Shown piece after piece: positions 47,692 to 56,954 of a stretch of DNA of 64,000 nt. The DNA is from Sulfurospirillum_A sp029027265. Its GTDB lineage: Bacteria; Campylobacterota; Campylobacteria; Campylobacterales; Sulfurospirillaceae. Below the pieces are notes generated by a model that made no database searches, was not told the DNA's origin, and saw nothing but the letters and a program-made list of their open reading frames with translations. Location of the stretch: NCBI GenBank assembly GCA_029027265.1, contig CP093061.1, positions 992,001-1,056,000 of the forward strand. Direction: 5' to 3'. The translations under genes and the position numbers were made by a program. The stretch's first letter is position 1, and each line of letters starts with the position of its first letter.

Positions 47692-48141
47692 ATCAGTTTT
47701 ATTTTTAAATAATATAAAATCTAAATTAATTTATATTATATTATTATAAATAAAACATCAAACAAATAATATAATTATTTTATTGTAAAGTCAATAGCAA
47801 ATATATTTATTTGAAAACTAAACAAGTATTGATACAATATTGTTATATAGTTAATGTTTATTATTCTTTTATCAAACAATTATTAATGTTTCATAATAGT
47901 TTATTTAACCATAATTACCCACTATTAAGGTATTTTCAAAGATATTTAAGCAGACTTTTCATGTTATTTGAATTTATTTATTATAATTTTTCAATAGTGT
48001 TGAATAATATTAAATATTATTTTAATAGTTAAATAATTATAGTATGTTAATTTGTTAAAGATAATATAATTATTGACTATCACTTATTATTAGTGTATGA
48101 TACTTGCATTATTAAAGCTTAAAGAAGCGAAAAGAGGTACG
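47692..48141. other. Very AT-rich intergenic region
   Basis: About 450 bp of strongly AT-rich DNA with many A/T tracts. Apart from a well-formed sigma-70 promoter at its right end it has no convincing gene; the open frame at 47811-48032 has low-complexity composition and no ribosome site. Confidence 0.6.
48073..48101 (+). promoter_or_regulatory. Sigma-70 promoter
   Basis: TTGACT (48073-48078), a 17-bp spacer, then TATGAT (48096-48101). It lies 41 bp before the ATG at 48142 and should drive the small Cys-rich protein and the response regulator. The -10 overlaps an earlier ATG (48097), which rules that start out. Confidence 0.7.
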
Positions 48142-48441
48142 ATGACAAGATGTAATATACAAGTTTTTGGGAATGTAAAAACTTTTTTAGAAAAAGTTCC
48201 AAAGAAAAAAAAAGTCTTTTGTTATAAATGCAATTATCTCCAGTGTTTTAAAAACAACAAAATTGATGAGATATTAACTTCCTTTTTTACAGAAGATGAG
48301 ATTGATAAACTATTTAGTAAAAAAGAAAAGACATCAAAATGTTCTACTCCGCCATCAAGACAAAAATCTAAAGATGATATTGAGAGTAGCAGTAAAGAAG
48401 ATGAAGAGAATAATGATACTTCATTTAAATTTGAATTATAA
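48142..48441 (+). CDS. Small Cys/Lys-rich protein, unknown
   Basis: 99 residues beginning MTRCNIQVFGNVKTFLEK. It has a cysteine cluster (CYKCNYLQC), then a long hydrophilic acidic/serine tail (SKDDIESSSKEDEEN). AGAGG precedes the ATG. It is 13 bp upstream of the response regulator and likely in the same transcript. No family recognised. Confidence 0.5.
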   Translation: MTRCNIQVFGNVKTFLEKVPKKKKVFCYKCNYLQCFKNNKIDEILTSFFTEDEIDKLFSKKEKTSKCSTPPSRQKSKDDIESSSKEDEENNDTSFKFEL

Positions 48442-48454
48442 GTAGAAAGGTGTA

Positions 48455-49144
48455 ATGTCAATGACTAAGATACTTATTATAGAAGATGAGGCTATTGTAG
48501 CTCTTGATATCAAAAGTGCTTTAGAAAAGCTTGGTTTTGAAGTAACTGACATAGCCTCTTGTTATGATGAAGCACTTAGTAGTGTAAAACGATATACACC
48601 AGATATATTGCTTAGTGATATTAATTTAGTAGGTAGTAAAGATGGTATAGAAGCAGTAATAGATATACAAAAGATAAAAAATATCCCTGTTATATACTTA
48701 ACTGCTTATTCAGATGAGAAAACTATAAATAGGGCTATAAAAACCAACCCCATAGGTTACCTTTTAAAACCATTTAAACGTGAAGAGTTAAAATCTACTA
48801 TTTTCTTAGGTTTACACAAAATAAATCAAACAAATAGAATAGATATAGATTTTGAAACTACAAGCCTAGGATTTAACTACCATTTTGATTTGAAAAATGA
48901 AATTCTTTTTTATCAGACTATACCTATCTCTTTGAGCAAAAAAGAGAAAAAGCTTTTGAAAATACTTATAGAAGCCAAAGGAAGCATAGTACCTTTTAAA
49001 TACATAGAATCACTGATTTGGTCAGATAACTTTATATCGGACAGTACATTAAGAACTCTTCTTTATAGGTTACGAGCAAAGGTTGAATATAGACTTATAG
49101 AGACTATACCTACTATAGGATGTAGACTTAAACTTGTTTTGTAA
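48455..49144 (+). CDS. OmpR-family response regulator
   Basis: 229 residues. Receiver with EDE acidic pocket (10-12), phospho-acceptor Asp55 (ILLSDINLVGSKDG), Thr and Lys switch residues (YLTAYSD; LLKPFKREE). C-terminal winged helix ends in ETIPTIGCRLKL. Likely partner of the 7TMR-DISM kinase at 44559. The acyl synthase gene 78 bp downstream could be its target. Confidence 0.9.
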   Translation: MSMTKILIIEDEAIVALDIKSALEKLGFEVTDIASCYDEALSSVKRYTPDILLSDINLVGSKDGIEAVIDIQKIKNIPVIYLTAYSDEKTINRAIKTNPIGYLLKPFKREELKSTIFLGLHKINQTNRIDIDFETTSLGFNYHFDLKNEILFYQTIPISLSKKEKKLLKILIEAKGSIVPFKYIESLIWSDNFISDSTLRTLLYRLRAKVEYRLIETIPTIGCRLKLVL

Positions 49145-49167
49145 TTGTGACGTTTAGTGTGACACCC

Positions 49168-49211
49168 TTTTAGTAGAATTTTTCCTATATTTTAGTAGAA
49201 TTTTTCCTATA
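49168..49211. repeat. Two perfect 22-bp tandem repeats upstream of the acyl synthase gene
   Basis: The unit TTTTAGTAGAATTTTTCCTA plus TA occurs twice without a gap (49168-49189 and 49190-49211), ending 11 bp before the ATG. The spacing equals about two helical turns, so each copy faces the same side. A regulator-binding site is plausible. Confidence 0.7.
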
Positions 49212-49222
49212 AAGGATAAATT

Positions 49223-49964
49223 ATGGTAAACCTAATTAAAAATCGTTCATTGAACGAATTACGTGGAGTTATACAAAAGAGTGTATATGAAAGAATAAAT
49301 GTTGAGGATCAAAATAGGATTTTAGATCTTTTCAATCAGAGAGTTTTTTTAGAAAAGACAATAGACAAGGCTATATCTTTTAACAAAAAACTAGATTGGG
49401 ACAGACAAAATCCACATTATAAGCTTACAACAACAGCCGAAGACCTTATAGAAGTTTTTAAACTAAGAAGTGATGTATATACAAGTATAGAGTATCAAGA
49501 AGAGTTTCCTGATACTATCGAAGGACTTAACTTTGATAAGTATGATAACAATTCTGCTATAATTTATTGTAAAAGAGGTAACGAATATACAGGAACTTCA
49601 AGAATCATATTTGATTCAAATCATAAACTACCAAGTGAAGAAAAGTTCTCTTTTGATTATCTTAGAAAAAAAGATTTTAAACTATGTGAAACCTCTAGGT
49701 TTACTATTAAAAAAAGACTCAACTGGATTGAGTTTTGACTTTAAAAACATAATGAGAGCTTTTTATGAGATAACAACAAACAACAGTGTAGATTTAGTAG
49801 TTTCTAGCATAAGAGAAGAGCACTTTAAAATGTACTCAAAATTCGGAGGAATAAGCATTGAAAAAGAGCTAGATTCTTATGGTCTTATAGAAGTTCCATT
49901 TTTGATAATATCTTGGAATATGAGTGAAGCATCTAAGTTTTTCAAGAGGTCCTTTTTGAGATGA
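49223..49964 (+). CDS. LuxI/FeeM-like N-acyl (amino acid/homoserine lactone) synthase, GNAT fold (frameshifted)
   Basis: About 247 aa once one A is removed from the A7 run at 49709-49715. Autoinducer-synthase-type landmarks appear in order: FKLRSDVYTSIEYQEEF, GLNFDKYDNNSAIIYC (the acidic E/D-x-Y-D region), EYTGTSRIIFD (the G-x-x-R strand) and KLCETSRFTIKK (the E-x-SRF motif). The family couples acyl chains from ACP or CoA to an amine. Whether it makes acyl-homoserine lactone or another N-acyl amino acid is open. Preceded by a response regulator and tandem repeats. Confidence 0.65.
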
Positions 49965-49969
49965 GTGAA

Positions 49970-50863
49970 TTATGTGCGAAGTGAATAAAACCCACAATCT
50001 TTACAATGTTTTAGCTTTTCAAATTTTTTTATTTCACCATTGAATGATAGCTCTGGATTATTTATAAACACTACATTTGTTGAGCCACATTGTAAGCATT
50101 TTTTGTTGTTTTTTCTTTGAAGTTTTCTTTTTGAAAATATGTTTACAAATTCTGATGCAAAAATTCCTCCAGGAATCGCAATAAAAGCAATGCCGAGAAT
50201 AGACACAATAGCTGTTATAAACTTTCCTAAAGTGCTTATAGGATACATATCACCATAACCAACTGTTGTTAGTGTAGCAACAGCCCACCAAAGAGTTTGA
50301 GGTATATTTGTAAATACCTCTGGTTGAGCCTTGTGTTCGGCTTCAAAAACTATAAAAGAGAGGAAAATAATAATTGCAAAAGTACAAAAAAGAAGTACTG
50401 TAAATTCCTCTTTTTTTGAAGAAAGTATTTGGCTGATAACCTTTACAAATTCAGCTTGTTTTTTCATCCTGAAAAGTCTAAAAATTCTAAAGAATCGTAA
50501 ACTTCTTATAAAAGCATTATTAAAATCAAATCCTGTAAAGATATATGGAATAATAACAATTAAATCAATAATTGCGTAAGCAGAGGTTATGTATTTTAGT
50601 TTTCCAATAAATCCACTGTATTTTTTTAAACTTCCTGCTGCATAAACACGAAATCCATATTCAAGTACAAAAATTGGCATTATGATATGTTGGATTGAAA
50701 TTAAAATATAACTATATTTTTCTTCGTATTCATCAATTGTTGAAATCATTAAAGATGTGATACTAATTAAAATTAAAGCGTATATAAAAATATTTAACGC
50801 ATATGAATATTTGTTTTTTTCAGGCTCTTCTAGTAAAGAATATAACTTATCTTGTAATGCCAA
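49970..50863 (-). CDS. Voltage-gated potassium channel with C-terminal zinc ribbon
   Basis: 297 residues, six-TM ion_trans channel. The S4 voltage sensor is RSLRFFRIFRLFRMKK and the filter is TLTTVGYGDMYP. After S6 a basic stretch leads to a zinc ribbon (CLQCGSTNVVF; LKHCKDCGFY), an unusual soluble tail for bacterial Kv channels. Convergent with the acyl synthase gene, 5 bp apart. Confidence 0.9.
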   Translation of the reverse strand: MALQDKLYSLLEEPEKNKYSYALNIFIYALILISITSLMISTIDEYEEKYSYILISIQHIIMPIFVLEYGFRVYAAGSLKKYSGFIGKLKYITSAYAIIDLIVIIPYIFTGFDFNNAFIRSLRFFRIFRLFRMKKQAEFVKVISQILSSKKEEFTVLLFCTFAIIIFLSFIVFEAEHKAQPEVFTNIPQTLWWAVATLTTVGYGDMYPISTLGKFITAIVSILGIAFIAIPGGIFASEFVNIFSKRKLQRKNNKKCLQCGSTNVVFINNPELSFNGEIKKFEKLKHCKDCGFYSLRT

Positions 50864-50987
50864 TACAATCTCCTAGATATTTTGTTTTAAAAATTATAGC
50901 AAAAAAAATATATATTAGTAATTTGATACACATTAACTACATACTTCGTTGATATAATTTCTCTAAATTTTAACAAGGAGCATGATT

Positions 50988-51566
50988 ATGCGTTTATTGA
51001 AAGTGTTAGCACTAAGTGCTGTAGTATTAGTTAGTAGTGTGTTTGCAGAAAGTTTTATGGTTGATAAACCTCACACTAATGTTGGATTTAAAGTAAAACA
51101 CCTTTTGGTTTCATCTGTAAATGGAAATTTTGGTACATTTGATGGGAGTATTGAGTTTGATTATATGAAAAAAGAGCTCAAAAGTGTCAAAGGAACTATT
51201 GGTGTTGCGTCTATTAATACAAATAATATTAAACGAGATTCGCACCTAAAAAGTACTGATTTTTTTGATGCAGAAAAATTTCCTGAAATGACATTTGTCT
51301 CAACAAAAGTAGATGGTGACTATCTTTGGGGAGATCTGACCATCAAAGGTGTAACAAAAAATGTAAAGTTTGAAGTAGAAGACATAGGAACTATTGTTGG
51401 ACCAAAAGGCAATAAACGTATTGGTTTTGTTTTAGAGGGAAAAATAAAACGACTTGATTATGGACTTAGCTGGAACAAACTTCTTGAAGCAGGTGGTGCT
51501 ATCGTTTCTAACGAAATTAAGCTTATCATAGAAATGGAAGGTATCGCTAAGAAAAAGATGCAATAA
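50988..51566 (+). CDS. YceI family periplasmic lipocalin-like protein
   Basis: 192 residues with a signal peptide (MRLLKVLALSAVVLVSSVFA). YceI family motifs: DKPHTNVGFKVKHL, SIEFD, SHLKSTDFFDAEKFPEMTF and GDLTIKGVTKNV. Binds isoprenoid-like lipids in characterised members. The second ATG is taken because AAGGAG is too close to the first. Confidence 0.93.
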   Translation: MRLLKVLALSAVVLVSSVFAESFMVDKPHTNVGFKVKHLLVSSVNGNFGTFDGSIEFDYMKKELKSVKGTIGVASINTNNIKRDSHLKSTDFFDAEKFPEMTFVSTKVDGDYLWGDLTIKGVTKNVKFEVEDIGTIVGPKGNKRIGFVLEGKIKRLDYGLSWNKLLEAGGAIVSNEIKLIIEMEGIAKKKMQ

Positions 51567-51591
51567 TCTATGTAAATTTTAATTACTGATA

Positions 51592-51613
51592 AGCCCTCTA
51601 AATAAGGAGGGCT
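51592..51613 (+). terminator. Hairpin terminator after yceI
   Basis: AGCCCTC / GAGGGCT stem with loop TAAATAAG, followed by CGTCTTT. The T-tract is weak. It lies 26 bp after the YceI stop, with a TACATGTA copy just beyond. Confidence 0.6.
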
Positions 51614-51638
51614 CGTCTTTACATGTAAACAGATAAAA

Positions 51639-52725
51639 TTATTTCTTTACTTTAGGTGCTAAAACCCATAGCTCAACTTTTTCATTTTTCCTAGAATCTG
51701 TACGTTTTGTTCTTTTAGACGATGCTCTTACGTCACGTCTAAGGTGCAAGTCTTTTCTAAAACGATTATTGTTTCGTAGTTCTTCTATTATTGGATGCTT
51801 ACTCTCTTCATCAACTACTTCTGCTAAATTTGAAAATATTAAAACTATTTTTCCATTAGGAGTCAAGTGTTTTTGTGCTTGTTCAAAAAATCTTGGGAAT
51901 AGTTCTTCTTCATAATACATGGCTTTATCAATTCCCTCTTCTAATTTGTGCTTTGCTTTTATCCAAGGAGGATTAAAAACAATCAAATCAGCTTTAAGAT
52001 CACAATTTTCAAATAAATCACCATGGTTTAGCGTTATTTTATCTTCAAATCCTAATCTTTTACTCTCTTGCAAAACACCAATAATAGCATTTTTATTTGT
52101 GTCAGTTGCAAAAATATTTTCAAAACCATTTTGTATTAATTGAAATGATAAAATACCACTTCCTACTCCAATTTCTATAACTTTATTTTTTGAGCCCTCA
52201 TATTTTTTCAAGTATCTATCAAACAGTTTTAAATGATCAAATCTTGTTGGAAAATATGTTCCATAATATGGGTGAAGAGTCAAGTTTAAAGTTTTAATTT
52301 CAATTCCCTTTTTATACCATTGCCATGAACTGTTCATGCCTTGAACTTGGGGAAAAGAGATAAAAAATTCTGAAATATCAGGGTATAGCAATTCTAACCA
52401 GCCAATATTTGGACATTTTTTAACACAAAGCTTATTGTCTTTTACTTTCAATAACAGTCTATGCGAGGCTTCTCTATATGCAGAACGATACTCACGTTGT
52501 CCTTGAAAACTTTTGTCTTTGTATTTACGAGAAAGGTTTTTTTTTGAGTTCAGCTAAAACTTCTAAACCGTTGCCATAAAATTTTTCAACAAGAACATAC
52601 TTTCCTTCAATCATCTCAGCAACTGTAGCTTTTGTATCCATTTTAGAAAAGAAGCTCATAGCTTCAATCTGCGTTGTTATAATATTTGGTCTATCTGGTA
52701 AGATAGATTGTAAATCTTTACTCAT
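51639..52725 (-). CDS. Class I SAM-dependent methyltransferase (frameshifted)
   Basis: About 362 aa in two frames joined at the T9 run 52537-52545. The N-terminal frame (MSKDLQSILPDRPNIITTQI) continues as LSRKYKDKSFQGQREYRSAY into the main frame. Rossmann motif I is VIEIGVGSGILSFQL, the acidic motif is FATDTNKNAI and the catalytic motif is VFNPPW, as in PrmC/RsmC-like N-methyltransferases. The basic C-terminus suggests RNA or ribosome association (inference). A nine-base run is also a plausible phase-variable tract. Confidence 0.8.
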
Positions 52726-52866
52726 GTAATTGTGCCCTTTATCTAGATGTAGTTTATTGTAAACAGGCTTTGTTTTGGTTTTATTTCTACAATATTTGTG
52801 ATTTATACAGAAAATATTGTTTTTTAGGTAAAATAAAATAAAAAAGAAGAAAACAAGGAAATAATA

Positions 52867-54199
52867 ATGTCGTTTGAAAAATTAGGCTTAGTGCCACAAT
52901 TGACTAGCACGGTCAGTGATTTAGGTTATACAAAAGCAACACCTGTACAAAAGCAAGTTATCCCTTTAGTTTTAAGTGGGAAAGACGTGATGGCAACAGC
53001 ACAAACTGGGACAGGAAAAACAGCAGCATACGCACTTCCTATTTTGCAGTTATTGGCTAAAAAGAAACTTAAAGAGAACATAAAAGTAAATGTGAGAGCA
53101 CTGGTTTTAGTCCCTACTAGAGAACTTGCAGCACAAGTGGGAAAAAGTTTTGAAACGTATGGTAAGAACTTTTCATTGAAGAGTTGTATGGTTTATGGTG
53201 GTGTTAAATTTACTCCACAGACTAAGAAACTCGAACGCGGTGTTGATATTTTAATAGCAACACCAGGGCGTTTACTGGAGCATATTAAACAAGACAATCT
53301 TAATCTTTCTAAAGTAGAAATTCTTGTATTTGATGAATCGGATAGAATTCTAGACATGGGATTTTGGGAAGAAATTGTAACACTCTCAAAGATGATTCCT
53401 AAAAAACGACAAACACTGCTTTTTTCTGTAGAACAGAGTAAATCTGTTAAACGATTTTCTGCACTAACTGATATAAAACCTGTAAAAGTTACAATAAACA
53501 ATCAAGGTGATTTGGCACAAAAAGTTAGGCAAACCATATACATATGTGATTCTGAAAAAAAGACAGCACTGTTGTCATATATGATAGGTTCACGTAACTG
53601 GCATCAAGTATTGGTTTTCACAAAAACCAGACAAAGTGCAGATGAAGTTGGAGCTTATCTTGAAGAAAGTGGTTTAAAAACACTGATTTTACATGGAGAG
53701 AAAGCCCATTCTCAACGAACAAAAGCACTTAAGGATTTTAAAGCTGGAAATATTCGTGTTCTTGTGGCTACTGACATTGCTTCAAGAGGTTTAGATATTG
53801 AAAGACCTTCCTCATGTCATTAATTATGAGCTTCCTGGAGATGCGGAAGACTATATTCATCGTATTGGTAGAACTGGACGTGCTGGAAATGAGGGTGAGG
53901 CTATTTCTTTGGTTTGTAGAGAAGAAAAAAGTCTTTTAAAAGATATTGAAAGACTACTTAAATATGCACTTCAAGTAGAGTTTTTTGAAGGTTTTGAGCC
54001 AAAATCATGGATTGAAAAAGAAGCAAACAAACACACAATTAAAGCCAAAATTGAGCGAAGCCAAGAAAAAAGAAATAAAACTGCAAACAATGTCGTTGGC
54101 ATGAGAAAGAAAAAAGCAACCGATAGAAATGCTCTAAAAAAATCAATTATTAAAAAAAGAAAAAAAGCTAAAATAAAAGTTTCAACCCAAAAAAAATAG
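52867..54199 (+). CDS. DEAD-box RNA helicase with atypical motifs (frameshifted)
   Basis: About 443 aa; the frame breaks near 53798-53803 where one surplus base separates GLDIE from KDLPHVINYELPGDAEDY. Q motif TPVQKQVIP, motif I AQTGTGKT and Ia PTRELAAQ are normal. Motif II reads DESD instead of DEAD, and motif III reads SVE instead of SAT. Motif VI is HRIGRTGRAG. Long basic C-terminal tail (KKKATDRNALKKSIIKKRKK) as in RhlE/CsdA relatives. Confidence 0.9.
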
Positions 54200-54218
54200 A
54201 AACTCTAAAAGGAACATA

Positions 54219-54497
54219 ATGACTTTAAAAGAGTTAAAAGCCATTGAAATTATAAAAATGGTTTTGGGCGATAACCGAATGCCTGTAAAAAGTGAGGAAG
54301 AATTAGCACTTCTTTTAAAAAAAAGAATGACTAAAAAAGAGCTAGAAGTTCTAAATGCTAAGGTTCAAGGTATTACTCAAGAAGATGTTATGGCAAGTTT
54401 AAACATAGATCTAGCAAGATATGAAACCCTTGTTAGAGGTGCTACTAAAAAGCTTAAAAACGAGTCTGTCATGGTAATTTTTTTTACGATAAAATAA
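54219..54497 (+). CDS. Small HTH-like protein downstream of helicase
   Basis: 92 residues, 19 bp after the helicase stop with AAAAGGA ahead of ATG. Helix-turn-helix-like spacing in LLLKKRMTKKELEVLNAKVQ and ITQEDVMASLNIDLARYETL. The final dozen residues may be out of frame: the alternative frame reads HGNFFYDKIRINEEK to a stop at about 54518. Possibly a helicase-linked regulator; no family assigned. Confidence 0.55.
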   Translation: MTLKELKAIEIIKMVLGDNRMPVKSEEELALLLKKRMTKKELEVLNAKVQGITQEDVMASLNIDLARYETLVRGATKKLKNESVMVIFFTIK

Positions 54498-54523
54498 GAA
54501 TAAACGAAGAGAAGTAAGTAAAT

Positions 54524-54551
54524 AAAGTGAGAGTGTCTAAGCTCTCACTTT
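54524..54551. terminator. Bidirectional terminator
   Basis: AAAGTGAGAG (54524-54533) pairs perfectly with CTCTCACTTT (54542-54551), loop of 8. It sits between the convergent HTH-like and monooxygenase-like genes. Confidence 0.75.
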
Positions 54552-54554
54552 ACT

Positions 54555-54871
54555 TTAATCTATTGTTTCGTAAACTTCTACTTCTGGACGACCACTAAAC
54601 CAATCTTTTGGTGGCATATCTTCATGTGATTTTGAAAATGAATCACTTTTTGTATAATCTAAAAAACTTTTCATATCTTTCCAAGTTGTCTCAATCGTAA
54701 AATTGTTTTTTTTCAGAAACATGAGGCATATGTTGTGGAGCCAAAAGCTTCATTTCTATAAAAACCAGCTTGCTTTTCAACTTGATGCTTTTTTACTGCA
54801 ACTTTTAGATGAGCAGAGTATTGCTCATTAAACTCTAGTTTGATTGGAAATTTTGTAAAAACTATTACCAT
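54555..54871 (-). CDS. ABM-type antibiotic biosynthesis monooxygenase-like protein (two frameshifts)
   Basis: About 105 residues once one base is removed from each of two homopolymers (A5 at 54760-54764 and T8 at 54706-54713). Pieces read MVIVFTKFPIKLEFNEQYSA, MKLLAPQHMPHVSEK and NNFTIETTWKDMKSFLDYTK, ending MPPKDWFSGRPEVEVYETID. This matches small ferredoxin-like ABM proteins. Function unknown; some are heme-degrading or quinol oxygenases. Confidence 0.65.
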
Positions 54872-55056
54872 TTTAATCCTTTTGTGTGATATTCTAGGCG
54901 AGTATATATCGTCTATCTGAAATTATAACTAAATAGTTCAAATGGATTATAAATCTAGAAATTGAATATTGTTATTTTAAAATCTTAACATAATATTTTT
55001 GTGTCATTATGATAAAAGTTTATATTATATTTTTTTATTAGGGTATACTCTTATTT

Positions 55057-56409
55057 ATGAAAAAAACAAATGAACTTTTAACAAAAGATATAAAAAAATT
55101 AATTGTACAAATCGCAATACCTTCAAGTATAGGGATGTTTTTTAACACAATGTATAATGTAGTAGATACCTTTTATATCGGTCAAATATCTACAGAAGCT
55201 ATCTCTGCACTTACATATAGTTTTATTATATTTTTCATGCTTTTATCTGTAAGTTTTGGACTATCATCTGCAATCACAGCGTATGTAGGTGGAGCATTGG
55301 GTAAACACAAGAAAAATATGGCACGGATATATGCATCAAATGGTATAAGTTTATTTCTTTTCATTTCATTTTTTTTATCTGTTTTTAGCTTTTTACTTTT
55401 AGAATATATATTTGTCCTAATAGGGGCATCTGGTAAGGTCTTAGAGTACGCACTTGAATATACTTACATAATACTTTTAGGAATATTTCCCATGCTTATG
55501 GGATTAGGAGCAAATGCAGTTTTAGTAGCTCTTGGGGATACCAAAAGTTATAGAAATATTTTGATAATGGGATTTATATTAAATGTGATTCTTGACCCTT
55601 TGTTTATATATGGTTTTTACTTTATTCCTGCACTTGGAATAAGTGGAGTTGCAATTGCAACAGTTTTAATTCAATGTACAACACTTAGTTATATGTTGTA
55701 TAAACTCTACATGACAAATCTTTTTGATACAGCTAGGTTTTTTAAATCTACACCAAATATAAAAGCTATTAAGCATTTAATAAAACAGGCTATTCCTGCT
55801 AGTACAAATATGTTGTTAGGGTCTTTTGGGAGTATGATCACTATGTACTTTGTATCAACTTATGGCTTTAAGGCTGTTGCTGCATTTGGGATAGGGTATA
55901 GAGTAGAGCAGATTATCTTACTTCCAATGCTTGGTTTGAATACTGCCGTTATATCTATAGTGTCAAATAACTTTGGTGCAAAAAACTTCAATAGAATAGA
56001 TGAAGTTATACAAAGAGCCTTAAAATATGGCTATATAATGAGTGCAATTGGGGTAGTTTTAATAGCATTGTTTGGTAAGTATATGATTATGGTATTTGAT
56101 ACAGATACAGAAGTCGTAGATATTGCATACATATATATAATATTTGAGAGTTTTATATTCTTTTCATTTATAACATTGTTTATATCAGGATCTACACTCC
56201 AAGGTATTAAAAAACCATTTATGATACCTTATATTGGTCTATATAGGCAAATATTTATGCCTCTTATTTTCTTTTTCTTAATTGTGCACGTTTTTCATTT
56301 AAGTATTATATATTTATGGATAAGCATGTTTATTACTATGACTAGTGCGGCAATTTTTATGAAAATCTATACAAAGAAAAAATTAAAGCTTGCTCGTTCA
56401 AAACGATAA
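55057..56409 (+). CDS. MATE family efflux transporter
   Basis: 450 residues with 12 hydrophobic segments and internal duplication (IAIPSSIGMFFNTMYNVVDT; KQAIPASTNMLLGSFGSM). The N-terminal PSSIGMFFNTMYNVVDTFYI pattern is characteristic of NorM/DinF/MepA-type Na+- or H+-driven multidrug exporters. Intact frame. Confidence 0.93.
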   Translation: MKKTNELLTKDIKKLIVQIAIPSSIGMFFNTMYNVVDTFYIGQISTEAISALTYSFIIFFMLLSVSFGLSSAITAYVGGALGKHKKNMARIYASNGISLFLFISFFLSVFSFLLLEYIFVLIGASGKVLEYALEYTYIILLGIFPMLMGLGANAVLVALGDTKSYRNILIMGFILNVILDPLFIYGFYFIPALGISGVAIATVLIQCTTLSYMLYKLYMTNLFDTARFFKSTPNIKAIKHLIKQAIPASTNMLLGSFGSMITMYFVSTYGFKAVAAFGIGYRVEQIILLPMLGLNTAVISIVSNNFGAKNFNRIDEVIQRALKYGYIMSAIGVVLIALFGKYMIMVFDTDTEVVDIAYIYIIFESFIFFSFITLFISGSTLQGIKKPFMIPYIGLYRQIFMPLIFFFLIVHVFHLSIIYLWISMFITMTSAAIFMKIYTKKKLKLARSKR

Positions 56410-56523
56410 AACAAGCTATTGTCGTTTGTTTAAGTTTCAACAATGCAACTATACTTCAAGCAACAGGTGGTATCTTTAAAGATAGATTACTGTTTTTATG
56501 TAAAGCTTTTTAAATGTAAAATA

Positions 56524-56802
56524 TCAAGCACTAGCTTGAAGTTTTACACCTAAACTATTTAACACTTTCATAACAGTTTCAAATCTTGGTTTTGCACCTA
56601 CTTGAAAGGTTTTGTATAGGCTTTCTCTTCCTAACCCTGTGTCTTTTGCTATTTGGCTCATGCCTTTTGCTTTAGCTATGTTGCCTACTGCTTGGAGTAA
56701 TTCTTCCATATCTCCGTCTTTTAATACCTGAGTTAAATACTCTGCTATAATTTCTTTGTCATCAAGGTATTGTGAAATATCAAATTCAGTTGTTTTAGTC
56801 AT
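56524..56802 (-). CDS. HigA-like addiction-module antidote (HTH)
   Basis: 92 residues, start MTKTTEFDISQYLDDKE chosen because GAAGGAG precedes it. The HTH is AKAKGMSQIAKDTGLGRESL, then YKTFQVGAKPRFETVMKVLN, typical of the putative addiction-module antidote family whose toxin gene lies upstream with a few bases of overlap. Here that toxin gene is destroyed by an IS, so this antidote is orphaned. Confidence 0.85.
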   Translation of the reverse strand: MTKTTEFDISQYLDDKEIIAEYLTQVLKDGDMEELLQAVGNIAKAKGMSQIAKDTGLGRESLYKTFQVGAKPRFETVMKVLNSLGVKLQASA

Positions 56803-56954
56803 TTTGTAACTCCTTCGCTTGTTTTTTTTGCTTTGGCAATATCTTCGTTTTGTGAAGATTTGTCTCCACAATAAGTAATATAACTATTTTTTCATCTTGT
56901 ATTGTGTAATATACTCTATATTATGGTTCTATTTTTATTTTAAGTTCATATACT

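Noticed and set aside
47811..48032. Open frame on the plus strand in the AT-rich spacer
   Set aside because: Low-complexity, Phe/Tyr/Asn/Leu-rich translation, no ribosome site, and no protein-like pattern.
49168..49211. CRISPR array
   Set aside because: Only two abutting units with no spacers and no Cas1/Cas2 genes nearby; the Cas4-like DUF2779 protein is not evidence for CRISPR by itself.
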